64,000 nt of DNA from Paenibacillus dakarensis (GTDB lineage Bacteria; Bacillota; Bacilli; Paenibacillales; Paenibacillaceae). Both the position numbers and the translations under genes were made by a program. Position 1 is the first letter of the stretch; the number at the start of each line of letters is the position of its first letter. The notes beneath the pieces are model-generated. The model was not told where the DNA came from. It did not search any database and saw only the letters and a program-made list of their open reading frames with translations. The stretch is from the NCBI RefSeq assembly GCF_001373415.1, contig NZ_CDSE01000017.1, positions 1-64,000 on the forward strand, in the 5' to 3' direction. Of the stretch, positions 9,657 to 18,781 are shown piece after piece.

Positions 9657-11231
9657 ATGGTTAAGGAGTGGCATGCAGACGTCGTTATTATCGGAGGCGG
9701 CACAGGAGGAACCGCAGCTGCTCTCGCGGCTGCCAAATCAGGAAAGAACGTCATTATGACCGAAGAGACGGAATGGATCGGCGGTCAGCTAACAAGTCAG
9801 GCCGTACCGCCAGACGAGCATCCCTGGATCGAGTCGTTTGGCTGTACGCGGAGTTATCGTGAGTTTCGACAGGGTGTGAGGCAATATTACACTCGAAATT
9901 TCCCTTTAACCGCCGAATCCAGAGCGAATACCCGCCTGAACCCTGGAAGCGGAATCGTTAGTCGACTGTGTCATGAGCCCCGCGCAGCTCTGGCTGTGCT
10001 GAATGACATGCTGGCCCCATATATTCACAGTGGACGAATAAAGATCATATATGGATATGTACTCGAAGAGGCCGAGGTCGAAGGCGATCAGATCATCAGC
10101 GTAACTGTCAAAAACATTAGCCATCATCAGCGGATTGTATTACAAGCTCCCTTCTTCCTCGATGCTACGGAATGTGGTGATCTTCTTCCAGCAGCAGGCA
10201 TTGAATACGTTACGGGTGCAGAATCGAAGGCTCAGACGGGAGAAGCGCATGCGGTGGATGGAGCAGCACAGCCGATGAATATGCAGGGCTTTACCTATTG
10301 TTTTGCAATGGATTACGTTCCGAATGAGAACCATACGATCGACAAGCCGGAGCAATATGAATTTTGGCGTACTTATAAGCCTGACTTCTGGCCCGATCAC
10401 TTGCTGAGTTTGAGTGGAGTAAGACCTTCTACGATGGAGCCCGTAAGGTATGAGATTTTTCCCGGGACGAATAAATTCTCTTTGTTTCAGTATCGTCAAA
10501 TTATAGATCCATCCCATTTTCGAAAGGGAACCTTTCAGAGTCCTGTTTCACTAGTCAATTGGCCGCAGAATGACTACTGGTTAGGTTCTGTCATTGATGT
10601 CAGTGAGGAAGAGCAGAATCGACATCTGTACGGAGCCAAACAGCTCAGTCTCTCCCTGCTCTATTGGCTGCAGACCGAGGCGCCTCGTCTGGACGGCAAG
10701 CTGGGTTATCCTGGGCTTCGGCTGCGACCTGATGTGGTTGGAACAGAGGATGGTCTTGCTAAATACCCTTACATACGTGAATCCAGACGTATTCATGCAG
10801 AATTCACGGTGCTGGAGCAGCACGTAGCAACACATGCACGTCCGGATGGGAGAGCAGAATTCTTTCATGATTCCGTGGGGATCGGCTGCTACCGCATCGA
10901 CCTGCATCCGAGCACAGGTGGCAAACCTTATATCGATATTTCTTCTCTTCCCTTTCAGATTCCGCTGGGCAGCTTGATCCCCAAACGGGTAACCAACGTG
11001 CTTGCCGCATGCAAGAACATCGGAGCTACCCATATAACGAACGGCTGCTACAGACTGCATCCTGTAGAATGGAATATTGGAGAAGCGGCAGGATACTGTG
11101 TAAGCTACTGTCTGGATCGAAAGCTGGTTCCTACCGCCGTGCGAAATAATGAAACGGAGATGGCTCAATTTCAGCAGAGGCTGACTCAAGAGGGCATTGA
11201 GCTTGGTTGGCCGTCCATCCATCCCGTTTAA
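9657..11231 (+). CDS. FAD-dependent oxidoreductase (FAD_oxidored family)
   Basis: Flavoenzyme of 524 aa. The N-terminal Rossmann motif is VVIIGGGTGGTAAALAAAKSG (residues 9-29), followed by TEETEWIGGQLTSQAVPPDEH, typical of the PF12831 family found in many polysaccharide-degradation loci, where substrates are mostly unknown. The C-terminal part IGATHITNGCYRLHPVEWNIGEAAG is the second FAD-contact region of the family. No signal peptide. The start ATG has GAGGAGGG 8 bases upstream. It lies 204 bases after the sensor kinase on the same strand; a weak promoter (TTGATT 9602-9607, TCTTAT 9625-9630, 17-base spacer) may serve it. Oxidation of a sugar or glycoside is a guess from context. Confidence 0.8.
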   Translation: MVKEWHADVVIIGGGTGGTAAALAAAKSGKNVIMTEETEWIGGQLTSQAVPPDEHPWIESFGCTRSYREFRQGVRQYYTRNFPLTAESRANTRLNPGSGIVSRLCHEPRAALAVLNDMLAPYIHSGRIKIIYGYVLEEAEVEGDQIISVTVKNISHHQRIVLQAPFFLDATECGDLLPAAGIEYVTGAESKAQTGEAHAVDGAAQPMNMQGFTYCFAMDYVPNENHTIDKPEQYEFWRTYKPDFWPDHLLSLSGVRPSTMEPVRYEIFPGTNKFSLFQYRQIIDPSHFRKGTFQSPVSLVNWPQNDYWLGSVIDVSEEEQNRHLYGAKQLSLSLLYWLQTEAPRLDGKLGYPGLRLRPDVVGTEDGLAKYPYIRESRRIHAEFTVLEQHVATHARPDGRAEFFHDSVGIGCYRIDLHPSTGGKPYIDISSLPFQIPLGSLIPKRVTNVLAACKNIGATHITNGCYRLHPVEWNIGEAAGYCVSYCLDRKLVPTAVRNNETEMAQFQQRLTQEGIELGWPSIHPV

Positions 11232-11289
11232 ACTCTAGCGAATTTGTTAAATAGTCATCTCAAGATACTTTTTAAGCGCAAAAATAGCT

Positions 11290-11336
11290 AAAAGCTGTCC
11301 CTTCGTAGACAAATCTACGATCAGGACAGCTTTTTT
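11290..11336. terminator. Bidirectional intrinsic terminator between convergent genes
   Basis: Outer stem AAAAGCTGTCC / GGACAGCTTTT encloses an inner hairpin TCGTAGA / TCTACGA. It is followed by a T-run on the plus strand and a shorter one on the minus strand. It lies between the convergent oxidoreductase and GHL10-protein genes. Confidence 0.85.
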
Positions 11337-11365
11337 GTGTGTCACTCTAAGCTATTTCTTCGCCA

Positions 11366-11500
11366 TTACTTGTTCATGAACCCCGCTGTCTGCAGCATTC
11401 TTTTTAATACGACGGCTGCCTCTGCACGTGTTGTTGAAGCCTGGGGGTCGAATCGATCCGCTGAGCGTCCTTGCATAAGTTCATCGGTGTCCCCGGATTC
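11366..11500 (-). pseudogene. Out-of-frame remnant of a C-terminal S-layer homology (SLH) domain
   Basis: The minus-strand frame reads DELMQGRSADRFDPQ, then TTRAEAAVVLKRML, ending QTAGFMNK and a stop. This is the second half of an SLH domain, the type that usually closes Paenibacillus surface proteins. It has no start of its own. It begins at the stop codon of the upstream secreted protein but is shifted by one base relative to it. The likely origin is a deletion that removed most of a three-SLH anchor and broke the frame at 11499-11501. A single sequence error could restore a fusion, but that would still leave less than one SLH repeat. Confidence 0.7.
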
Positions 11501-14500
11501 ACAGACCGCCGCCTGAACCTCCTGATCCATCCGGATTCCCAGGAGCTGTTCCCCCTCCATTCGAAGTTCTGGTAATGTCCAAGGACTTGCTGTTCGTCTT
11601 CATCTCATCCACATATACGTCAATGGTAACTCGATTATCACCCAGAGAGAGCGGAATCGAAGCCGTAAAATCACCATTCTTCTTCACCTTCACCGGCTTT
11701 CCATTAAATTTCACTGTAACCACTGTACCAGCTCCGAGCACTTCCACATGACCCTCTACCTTTACGCTACCTTTCGCCGTCTGTTTTCCTTCATCATCCA
11801 TAAGCCCGCTTAACACGGCTGATCGAACCTGCTCTCCTGTATTATAGGCATTGGCAACAAGCTGCCTATTCGTCCGGGTTCCCGAAGGATCGAGCGTTGA
11901 AATAACGAATCCTCCTGGAGGAATCACACTGTTATTTTCTTCAGGCGAGCCCCAGCTCCAGCGTATGGCCTGATCCCGGTTAACAACATGCGTTACTTCA
12001 CCGGATGCATCGACAACGACCTCAACCCCGAAACGATTCGTTCCTGTTGAATATCCGAAGGCTTCTGTCATCACATTGATGTTGCCTTCCACCCGGTTCA
12101 CATTATAGAAACTTCCCTCCAAAAATTCATTCGGTTTTCCCGGCAAGCTCATCCCCAGTTGATAATCCTTCACCCATTCCCGATCCTGCAGCGCAGCCGT
12201 AACAATCGGCCAGTTGACTTGAGAAGCATCAAACAGCATCAACCCGTTGGTCGTGCTTAGTCCAGCCTGGAATACATCCCGCTGCATTGCCGGTGTCTGC
12301 ACATTCGTTAACGCAATTCCCGCATACAGCGGAATTTCCCCGTTCGTTACTATATTTCCAAGTGTAATATATTTCTTAACTTCCTGGCTTGTCGTCTGAT
12401 AGGCACCAATCATCAGAAAGTCTAAATACTCGATGTAACCTGTTTTGTAATAGTCCTCGGTATATACGGATTCATCCATCAGCCCAAGTCTTGGATCAAA
12501 TCGGAAGTTCTCGCTGCCCCAGTTTACCCCATTTAAGAAATAAGTCTCATACCATGAACCTACATAGGAAGAAACCTGAATATTCCGGCCGGATTCAGCC
12601 TCATACGAATCGACAAGGTTCTTAACCTCTCCAAAAAAACTCTTGATCGTTCCCGATCTGAATTCCCACCAATCCTGAATGAGCGGTCCATTCACACGAA
12701 CGTTATTCTCATAATAGAAAATATCATTTGGCCAGTGCTCAAGCTGCTTGCCTCTATCCGATAAGAACTGCTCAAATTTAACCCGCGTCTCATCGCTGAA
12801 ATCAGCGCCTTCGTTGTCATAACGACCTCGATCGTGAACAACGCCGTCAACCTCATAATTCTTAATAATTTCTTCAAAAGTCTTCAGCTCATAATCTCTG
12901 ACCTCATCATTGGATGGATTGACAAAAGCGACCAAGCCTTGCTTGGCACTTTCCCGAAGACGCTTGATCTCTCCATTGTTCTCGGCAAAATGAACGCGTT
13001 CCTCCCATTCCAGATGTTCGTCAAGAACAGCAAACTCCTGATGCGCGATCGAGCCCTCTGCAAACACATTAATTGCTGCATGAATTTTCAAGCCAAGCGC
13101 ATGTCCATGGTCGATAAATTCTTGGAGAAGATCCAGATCAGGGTTCGCCCCGGCTTTTTGCGGCGCTTTAATCTCACTTACATAAGGACGCTGAGTCAGT
13201 GTACTCTTTTTATATGAAGCAAATCCTTCAACACCCTTCACATCGAAGACTATAGTGGTAACCCCGCCCTTTTGCGCTTGTTCCAAGAACTCTTTTACAT
13301 GAGCTCTGCTCTGGAACTTCTTCGCGTTGGCTGCCTGATCGACCCACAGGATTACCTCTTTATCCGGAGAAAATCCGGGTCTGCTAAAAACCACAATGCT
13401 GCGTTGATCCTGCTCAATCTCATTTTTCAGCACCTTCACATCGATGTAGTTCGTTCCAGCTTCCAGAGAGCGTGCATGCGAGAAGGAACCATCTTCATCA
13501 AAAGAAACCTCTTCATCGTTAATCAGCAGCTTCGTTGCTGCCGGGTTATCCATATGTTCAATTCTGCCGCTGATAGTCGTTTGACTGTCAGTGACTGTGT
13601 ACATCTTTGCATTATCCAGCTCTAACCTCGCTATAAATCCATTACCGCCCATTAAGTCTTTCACTTCAACCACTTCACCGTTCTTCCGAAGCTTAATGAC
13701 ATCTCCGGCTTTGAATTTTTCCGCCAAAAACCGCTTAATATCATTATTCGAGTAGCTGTTATCCTGCGCCATCATTACATATCCGCCTTCCGGTATCGAA
13801 AGCTCAGTTGGGCCAGTCCATGCCGGAGGCTTGCCATTGATAGACGGATTAATAACCGTCATCACTCGATTACTGCTATCGACTTGAACCGCCACATTAT
13901 GCTGTGGAACAACGATAGATGCACCGAAATCCCCAGTAAACAAGGCGATGATATTCTCAATACCGGTCACGTTCTGATCGATATAATTCAGTCTCTTTCG
14001 CGGCCCCTCTACTCCGATTGTAATATCAAGAGGAGCAGCCTCCACCTCGATGTAATCCTCATTCTGCTCTGAATGGTCATACACAATATTCAGCGACATC
14101 GATGCCAACTCTTCCTCACCGTCCATCAGCTGCACCGTCACTTGATTCGGACCTGTATTTAAATATAAGTTCATTCGAAAGCTTCCATTAGCTATAATCG
14201 GTGCTTCCTTCTGGTTAATAAGCACTTTCATCGCCGCATTCTCCTCATAATCCTTAACATAACCATTAATCTCAATCAATGGAATCGTGACAATCGTATC
14301 CGTCGGAGTGTTCATTACCAGTTCAGGCTTCAACTCTGGTTCCTGAGATGGATCTGGAACTGGGTTAGTTTCTGCGTCCGGCTCAGAACCTGGCACTGGC
14401 TCTGTACCTGGGTTTGGCTCTGTGTTTGGCACTGTGCCGGTGTCCGGATTAGACTCTGGATTCGGAACAAGCTCAAGACCAGGCTCCATAAAGTCAACAG

Positions 14501-15020
14501 CGGTTACTTCCATTTCACCGCGCATCAGTTTAACCTGATCACCAACTTCATAATGAAGAATCAACCGCTCCTGATCTTCCGAATTCTCCGATGAAGCATC
14601 GTCCGCTAGAACTATATACCCTCCATCCGGGATTGTTATCTCTGCACCCGTACCCAAATCCGCCTCGGGGTCGGCGCTCGGACCAATCTTCTGCTGCACC
14701 TTCCCGGAGGCATCTACAACCAAAGCCATGTGCCGGGACGGAACGGTAACCTGTTCATCATACACACCCGCAATAACTCTTCCTTTGCTTGTAAACAATG
14801 CGAGATAATCGTTTTCCAGCGATAGTTCATTCTGATCCACATTGATATCCGTCATCACTAATCGCTGCTGTTCATCTTGAGAAACAAGAGTCACTTGATT
14901 CGATTCCTCTTCACCCCCTTGAGCCTGTACAGCGGTGCCAGGTTTCCACGAGCTCACCAGAGAGAGGATCAGAATCATACTAAGAATTAAAGCAAGTCGT
15001 CTCCGAAGATTAATATTCAT
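11499..15020 (-). CDS. Large secreted protein with GHL10-type glycoside hydrolase-like domain
   Basis: 1173 aa from the ATG at 15020 (GGGTGG 7 bases upstream); a longer frame reaching 15236 overlaps the previous gene and is rejected. A Sec signal peptide (about 1-34) is followed by three copies of a beta-rich module with the core IPxGGYxxxxxD (about 80-178, 360-456, 990-1075). A Pro/Glu/Asn-rich linker covers 186-235. Ig-like segments of the pattern INGYV...LINQKEAP...NGSFR occur near 250-315, 480-545 and 1085-1150. The central domain (about 553-945) resembles the GHL10 (DUF187/YngK-like) family, with IVFDVKGVEG, DGVVHDRGRYD and FLMIGAYQTT. It ends in a Gly/Ser linker where an SLH anchor would be expected. 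Substrate unknown. Expressed with the importer, probably by read-through of the terminator at 15057-15082. Confidence 0.8.
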   Translation of the reverse strand: MNINLRRRLALILSMILILSLVSSWKPGTAVQAQGGEEESNQVTLVSQDEQQRLVMTDINVDQNELSLENDYLALFTSKGRVIAGVYDEQVTVPSRHMALVVDASGKVQQKIGPSADPEADLGTGAEITIPDGGYIVLADDASSENSEDQERLILHYEVGDQVKLMRGEMEVTAVDFMEPGLELVPNPESNPDTGTVPNTEPNPGTEPVPGSEPDAETNPVPDPSQEPELKPELVMNTPTDTIVTIPLIEINGYVKDYEENAAMKVLINQKEAPIIANGSFRMNLYLNTGPNQVTVQLMDGEEELASMSLNIVYDHSEQNEDYIEVEAAPLDITIGVEGPRKRLNYIDQNVTGIENIIALFTGDFGASIVVPQHNVAVQVDSSNRVMTVINPSINGKPPAWTGPTELSIPEGGYVMMAQDNSYSNNDIKRFLAEKFKAGDVIKLRKNGEVVEVKDLMGGNGFIARLELDNAKMYTVTDSQTTISGRIEHMDNPAATKLLINDEEVSFDEDGSFSHARSLEAGTNYIDVKVLKNEIEQDQRSIVVFSRPGFSPDKEVILWVDQAANAKKFQSRAHVKEFLEQAQKGGVTTIVFDVKGVEGFASYKKSTLTQRPYVSEIKAPQKAGANPDLDLLQEFIDHGHALGLKIHAAINVFAEGSIAHQEFAVLDEHLEWEERVHFAENNGEIKRLRESAKQGLVAFVNPSNDEVRDYELKTFEEIIKNYEVDGVVHDRGRYDNEGADFSDETRVKFEQFLSDRGKQLEHWPNDIFYYENNVRVNGPLIQDWWEFRSGTIKSFFGEVKNLVDSYEAESGRNIQVSSYVGSWYETYFLNGVNWGSENFRFDPRLGLMDESVYTEDYYKTGYIEYLDFLMIGAYQTTSQEVKKYITLGNIVTNGEIPLYAGIALTNVQTPAMQRDVFQAGLSTTNGLMLFDASQVNWPIVTAALQDREWVKDYQLGMSLPGKPNEFLEGSFYNVNRVEGNINVMTEAFGYSTGTNRFGVEVVVDASGEVTHVVNRDQAIRWSWGSPEENNSVIPPGGFVISTLDPSGTRTNRQLVANAYNTGEQVRSAVLSGLMDDEGKQTAKGSVKVEGHVEVLGAGTVVTVKFNGKPVKVKKNGDFTASIPLSLGDNRVTIDVYVDEMKTNSKSLDITRTSNGGGTAPGNPDGSGGSGGGL

Positions 15021-15056
15021 TACAATACCACCCTTCATTAGTGAATAGATTTTGAA

Positions 15057-15082
15057 GAAAAAGCAGCTGCACATGCAACTGC
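15057..15082 (-). terminator. Terminator or attenuator between binding-protein and GHL10-protein genes
   Basis: On the minus strand GCAGTTGCA-TG-TGCAGCTGC (one G:T pair) is followed by TTTTT. It lies 20 bases after the binding-protein stop and 37 bases before the next ATG. That leaves little room for a promoter, so it probably lowers rather than stops expression of the downstream gene. Confidence 0.6.
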
Positions 15083-15102
15083 TCTTCTCAGATGTCCCCT
15101 CT

Positions 15103-16614
15103 TTATTTGACGGTTTGATACCACTCATTGGCGGCTTTAACCATATCCGCTCCTCCCTCAGCTCTCCACTGTTCAAGGAATTTATCGTAGTTTTCCAGTG
15201 GTTCCGAGCCCGTAATGAATTTAAGTACATTGTCATCCAGCAGTGTTCTCAGTTTCAAAGTGTTCTTCGAAACAGCCTCAATCGGCGGTGCAGGTGACAT
15301 TGGATCAACGACGATAATGCCCTCCGCATTTTTCTGGAATGTTTCAAAATACATCTGCAGTACAGGATCTTTACGTACACGAGCCTGCCAATACGTCGGA
15401 TACATCTCTTCATCAACCCCGGTCAGGAATCCGCTGCCGTTACCCAGATCCTCGTTAAATTTCGGGAGAATCGGATAGTACTTGCCGTCTTTCACTTCAT
15501 GATGAACTCCTTCTTTACCTATGGCGAGCTCTCTGAACGTATCCGGCTCCAGCTTCGCATCCAGGAACTTCATCGCTTCTTCTTTGTTTTTAGAAGCTTT
15601 TGGAATGGCGATAAACCAGCTCGTATTTGCCGTTGCACCAACTACTGCCTTGCCATCTTTACCTTTCAAATAAGGAATAATGGATACTTTCGCATCAGGA
15701 GAATTCTTCTCAAGTGCTGCAATCGTACTGCCCGCATTCCACCATGCCAGCTTGTAAACAGCCGCTTTATTGCTTGTAAACTTCTCTATCGCCTTCTGGG
15801 CGGTATTAATCGGCATCTCTGTATCCAGCAATCCTTCGGTATAGAGCTTATTCATATACGCGATGAATTCTTTCATCTCCGGAAGCTCTGCTCGATGGAC
15901 CAGCTTGCCATCAACATCCTTCCAATCGGTTAAAACGCCAAAGGTCGTAGCGATGTCACCGTAAATCGAATCTTTACTTCCCGTCATCGGAATTATATTT
16001 TTCTTCTCTTTAATGGTCTTTAGCACCGTGTAAAGCTCATCTGTATTGGTAGGCACGGATAACCCCAATTCATCCAGCCAATCCTGACGGACAACCAGCT
16101 CCTCACCTACCGCTACGCCCGAACCGACTTCCGGAATCGCGTATTTCTTCCCGTCAATGGTTGCACTGCCCCAGGAGGCAGGCTTGATCGCCTTGTTGAT
16201 ATTGGTGCCATACGCCTCAAGCAGTTCATCTATAGGCTCCAATGCACCCGCTGTAGCAAGACTGTAAAACTGGGCGGAATTCAGCTTCATCACATCAAAA
16301 TTCTCTTTATTCGCTACGAGCAGATTCAGCTTTTCATCCGCATTCTCAGCCGGAAGCATTTCATACTGGACCTCATACCCTGTCTTCTCTGTAATCAATT
16401 GACTCGTAAACTCTTTACTTGGATCAAACACGCCGTACTGCATAATCATTCGTATTTTTGGCTTAGCATCATCCGTCTTTGTCTCAGCTGGTGGAGCCTT
16501 AGTCCCCGTATCCGGCGGCTGCGGATCTGCCTTTGGAGTCGTACTGCCGCCGCAACCGGAAATGGCCAAGCTTAACCCTAATAAAATGGCGAGAATGGCT
16601 GATTTTTTTCTCAT
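15103..16614 (-). CDS. Extracellular solute-binding lipoprotein (LplA/YtcQ-type)
   Basis: 503-aa binding protein of the large CUT1 type found with LplB/LplC permeases. Lipoprotein signal: MRKKSAILAILLGLSLAISG with Cys at 21 (LAISGC), then a Pro/Thr-rich tether. The body has the family pattern VRQDWLDELGLSVPTNTDEL and ends in WRAEGGADMVKAANEWYQ. AGGAGGG lies 6 bases before the ATG. It is the third gene after two permeases (17638-18594 and 16698-17624). The ligand is unknown; the adjacent GHL10-like surface protein suggests an oligosaccharide. Confidence 0.92.
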   Translation of the reverse strand: MRKKSAILAILLGLSLAISGCGGSTTPKADPQPPDTGTKAPPAETKTDDAKPKIRMIMQYGVFDPSKEFTSQLITEKTGYEVQYEMLPAENADEKLNLLVANKENFDVMKLNSAQFYSLATAGALEPIDELLEAYGTNINKAIKPASWGSATIDGKKYAIPEVGSGVAVGEELVVRQDWLDELGLSVPTNTDELYTVLKTIKEKKNIIPMTGSKDSIYGDIATTFGVLTDWKDVDGKLVHRAELPEMKEFIAYMNKLYTEGLLDTEMPINTAQKAIEKFTSNKAAVYKLAWWNAGSTIAALEKNSPDAKVSIIPYLKGKDGKAVVGATANTSWFIAIPKASKNKEEAMKFLDAKLEPDTFRELAIGKEGVHHEVKDGKYYPILPKFNEDLGNGSGFLTGVDEEMYPTYWQARVRKDPVLQMYFETFQKNAEGIIVVDPMSPAPPIEAVSKNTLKLRTLLDDNVLKFITGSEPLENYDKFLEQWRAEGGADMVKAANEWYQTVK

Positions 16615-16697
16615 TTTTAACCCTCCTGGTAAATGAATACTTGTAAACTACCAATGACGTGTTTGAGCATCACCGCCTTTACGAAAATTACATTTCA

Positions 16698-17624
16698 TCA
16701 ACCTTTTACCGAGCCGACGAGAACGCCCTTAACGAAATATTTTTGCAAAAAAGGATAAACGAGCAGAATCGGCAAGGTGGCTAGCAGGATAGAGGATGCC
16801 TGAATCGATTGCGGCGTCGTATTAATCGCAGCATCTATATTATTTCTCAGAAAATCCCCGCTGGAAGATACGATCAGTTCTTTCAGGTACAGCTGAAGCG
16901 GCTTCAGCTCCGGATTCGTAATATAAATCATCGCTGCAAAAAAATCGTTCCAGAACGCAACGGCGAAAAACAGTGCAATGGTCGCCATAACAGGCAAAGA
17001 CAGCGGCAGCATGATATGGATCAGGATTCGAATATTGCCCGCACCGTCCAGCTTGGCGGATTCCTCCAATGAGTCGGGCAGACCTTCGAAGTAATTTTTA
17101 ATAATCAGCATGTTAAATACGTTCACCATCGCCGGCAAAAACAGGACACCGAGCGTATTCACTAAATTCAGGTTTTGCATCAGCAAATAGGTAGGAATCA
17201 GCCCTCCGCTGAACAGCATCGTGAAGACGAACATCAGCAGCAGCCATTTACGGCCCCGGAGCCTGACCTTGGATAACGGATAGGCTGTAAGCGTCGTCAT
17301 TGTAAGACTTAGCGTGGTGCCGATGACCGTTAGGAGCAGTGAGGTTTTTAAAGAAGACAGAAACATGGAGTCTTGCAGCACATATTTATAGGTGTCAAAT
17401 TGCAGCCCCACCGGGAGAAGACCCACAGTTCCAGAAACCACCGCTGCTTCGCTGCTCAGCGACTTGGCGATCAGATTTACAAATGGAATAAGCGTAGTAC
17501 AGCCTATAAGGATAAAGAAAATATAATTGAATACGGCAAAGCATCGTTCTCCGACAGAGGTCTTAATCATGCTCTTTTCCTTTGTACCGTTTCCTGACTG
17601 CAAGGCATGTTGATGACTCATCAT
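16698..17624 (-). CDS. Carbohydrate ABC transporter permease (LplC/YtcP-type)
   Basis: 308 aa, six membrane segments. The EAA-type loop reads LEESAKLDGAGNIRILIHIMLP, and the C-terminus FLQKYFVKGVLVGSVKG is typical of LplC-type permeases. A strong ribosome binding site (GAGGAGGAG) precedes an ATGATG start. It lies 13 bases after the LplB-type permease and 83 bases before the binding protein. Forms the transmembrane channel with the preceding gene product. Confidence 0.92.
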   Translation of the reverse strand: MMSHQHALQSGNGTKEKSMIKTSVGERCFAVFNYIFFILIGCTTLIPFVNLIAKSLSSEAAVVSGTVGLLPVGLQFDTYKYVLQDSMFLSSLKTSLLLTVIGTTLSLTMTTLTAYPLSKVRLRGRKWLLLMFVFTMLFSGGLIPTYLLMQNLNLVNTLGVLFLPAMVNVFNMLIIKNYFEGLPDSLEESAKLDGAGNIRILIHIMLPLSLPVMATIALFFAVAFWNDFFAAMIYITNPELKPLQLYLKELIVSSSGDFLRNNIDAAINTTPQSIQASSILLATLPILLVYPFLQKYFVKGVLVGSVKG

Positions 17625-17637
17625 TCGCTCCTCCTCA

Positions 17638-18594
17638 TTACCAGATTCCCCGCTGTAGATACTTTTTGCTTAATGAATTTCCAACAATGACAAGCGTGAA
17701 CGAAATGACCGCCTCGAATAGACCAACTGCCGTTGTGAAGCTGTAATCCTGATTACCAAGACCCTGTCTGTAAACGTATGTCCCGATGACATCGGACACT
17801 TTATAAACGACCGGATTATACATGACAAGGATCTGTTCGGTCCCCGCTTCAAGGATGCTTCCAAGTCTCAAAATGAACATCAAAATAATAATTGGCGCAA
17901 TGCCAGGGAGCGTGATATGCCACAACTGCTTCCATTTACCGGCCCCGTCAATCTTTGCAGCCTCATACAGTACCGGGTCAATCGTGCTGAAAGCGGCCAA
18001 ATATACAATCGTGCTCCAGCCCGTTTCCTTCCATCCTGCAGAGGTGACCAGCACACTGCGGAATACGCTGTTATCCAGAAAAAAGGCAATCGGCTCCATA
18101 TGCAGCGAAACGAGCAATTTATTAACAAGCCCTCCATTGGTCGATAACAGATCAATGAACAATCCGCTTACGATGACCCAAGACAGAAAGTGTGGAAGAT
18201 AAATGATCGTCTGGATCGTTCGTTTAAAGATCATTTTCCTCATTTCGTTCAGCATTAGAGCGACAATAATCGGCAGTGGAAACAGGATTATAATCTTTAG
18301 AAGGCTGATAATGACCGTGTTCTTAAACACGAGTGCAAAATCTGGAGAGGTAAACAGCTTCTCAAAATGCTTCCATCCTACCCAAGGGCTGTCCGCGAAG
18401 CCTGTAAAAATGTTAAAGTCCTTAAATGCAATCGTAATCCCATACATCGGGGTGTACTTAAAGAGCAAAATAAATAAAATTCCTGGCACAAGCAGCAGAT
18501 ACAAATCCCATTCCTTCCATATATCCGACCACAGACGCTGCCAATATCCGTTTTTCAAATGAGGTTTGGGGCGTTGAGTTGTTTCGGATTTCAT
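17638..18594 (-). CDS. Carbohydrate ABC transporter permease (LplB/YteP-type)
   Basis: 318 aa from the ATG at 18594, preceded by AAGGGGGAAG; the open frame reaches 18684 but lacks a ribosome site there and crosses the cre box. Signature: WDLYLLLVPGILFILLFKY, PMYGITIAFKDF, and loop YEAAKIDGAGKWKQLWHITLP. It ends ...SLSKKYLQRGIW as LplB-type permeases do. First gene of the transport operon, with a perfect cre site 60 bases upstream. Confidence 0.92.
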   Translation of the reverse strand: MKSETTQRPKPHLKNGYWQRLWSDIWKEWDLYLLLVPGILFILLFKYTPMYGITIAFKDFNIFTGFADSPWVGWKHFEKLFTSPDFALVFKNTVIISLLKIIILFPLPIIVALMLNEMRKMIFKRTIQTIIYLPHFLSWVIVSGLFIDLLSTNGGLVNKLLVSLHMEPIAFFLDNSVFRSVLVTSAGWKETGWSTIVYLAAFSTIDPVLYEAAKIDGAGKWKQLWHITLPGIAPIIILMFILRLGSILEAGTEQILVMYNPVVYKVSDVIGTYVYRQGLGNQDYSFTTAVGLFEAVISFTLVIVGNSLSKKYLQRGIW

Positions 18595-18653
18595 ATTACT
18601 TCCCCCTTGTTTTTTGCTTGGACTGAGCTTGATAAGTAATTCCATTTTAATTT

Positions 18654-18667
18654 TGAAAACGATTACA
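18654..18667. promoter_or_regulatory. cre site (CcpA operator), perfect match
   Basis: TGAAAACGATTACA matches all 14 positions of TGWAANCGNTNWCA. It lies 60-73 bases upstream of the LplB-type permease start and just downstream of a -10-like TATACA on the minus strand. Catabolite repression of the operon by CcpA is the expected effect (established for such sites in Bacillus, inferred here). Confidence 0.75.
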
Positions 18668-18728
18668 AAATAGATGAAGGCCATTGCTTTTTATGGTAAT
18701 TTGTATACTTTCCCTTTTACGACTACAT

Positions 18729-18777
18729 AAAAAAGACACCCAGTATAGCCTGATGTCACAGGCCATTCTGGATGCCT
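18729..18777 (-). terminator. Intrinsic terminator after the YesN-type regulator gene
   Basis: On the minus strand GGCATCCAG...GGCCTG / CAGGCT...CTGGGTGTC folds into a two-part stem with G:T pairs and is followed by TTTTTT. It separates the lipoprotein-kinase-regulator operon from the transport operon, so the latter needs its own promoter between here and 18594. Confidence 0.75.
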
Positions 18778-18781
18778 TCGT

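Noticed and set aside
10581..11222. 213-codon minus-strand frame opposite the FAD oxidoreductase
   Set aside because: Shadow of a conserved gene; the translation has no motif and no start signal.
15021..15236. N-terminal extension of the GHL10-protein frame by 72 residues
   Set aside because: It overlaps the binding-protein gene and the hairpin, has no ribosome site, and the true signal peptide begins at the ATG at 15020.
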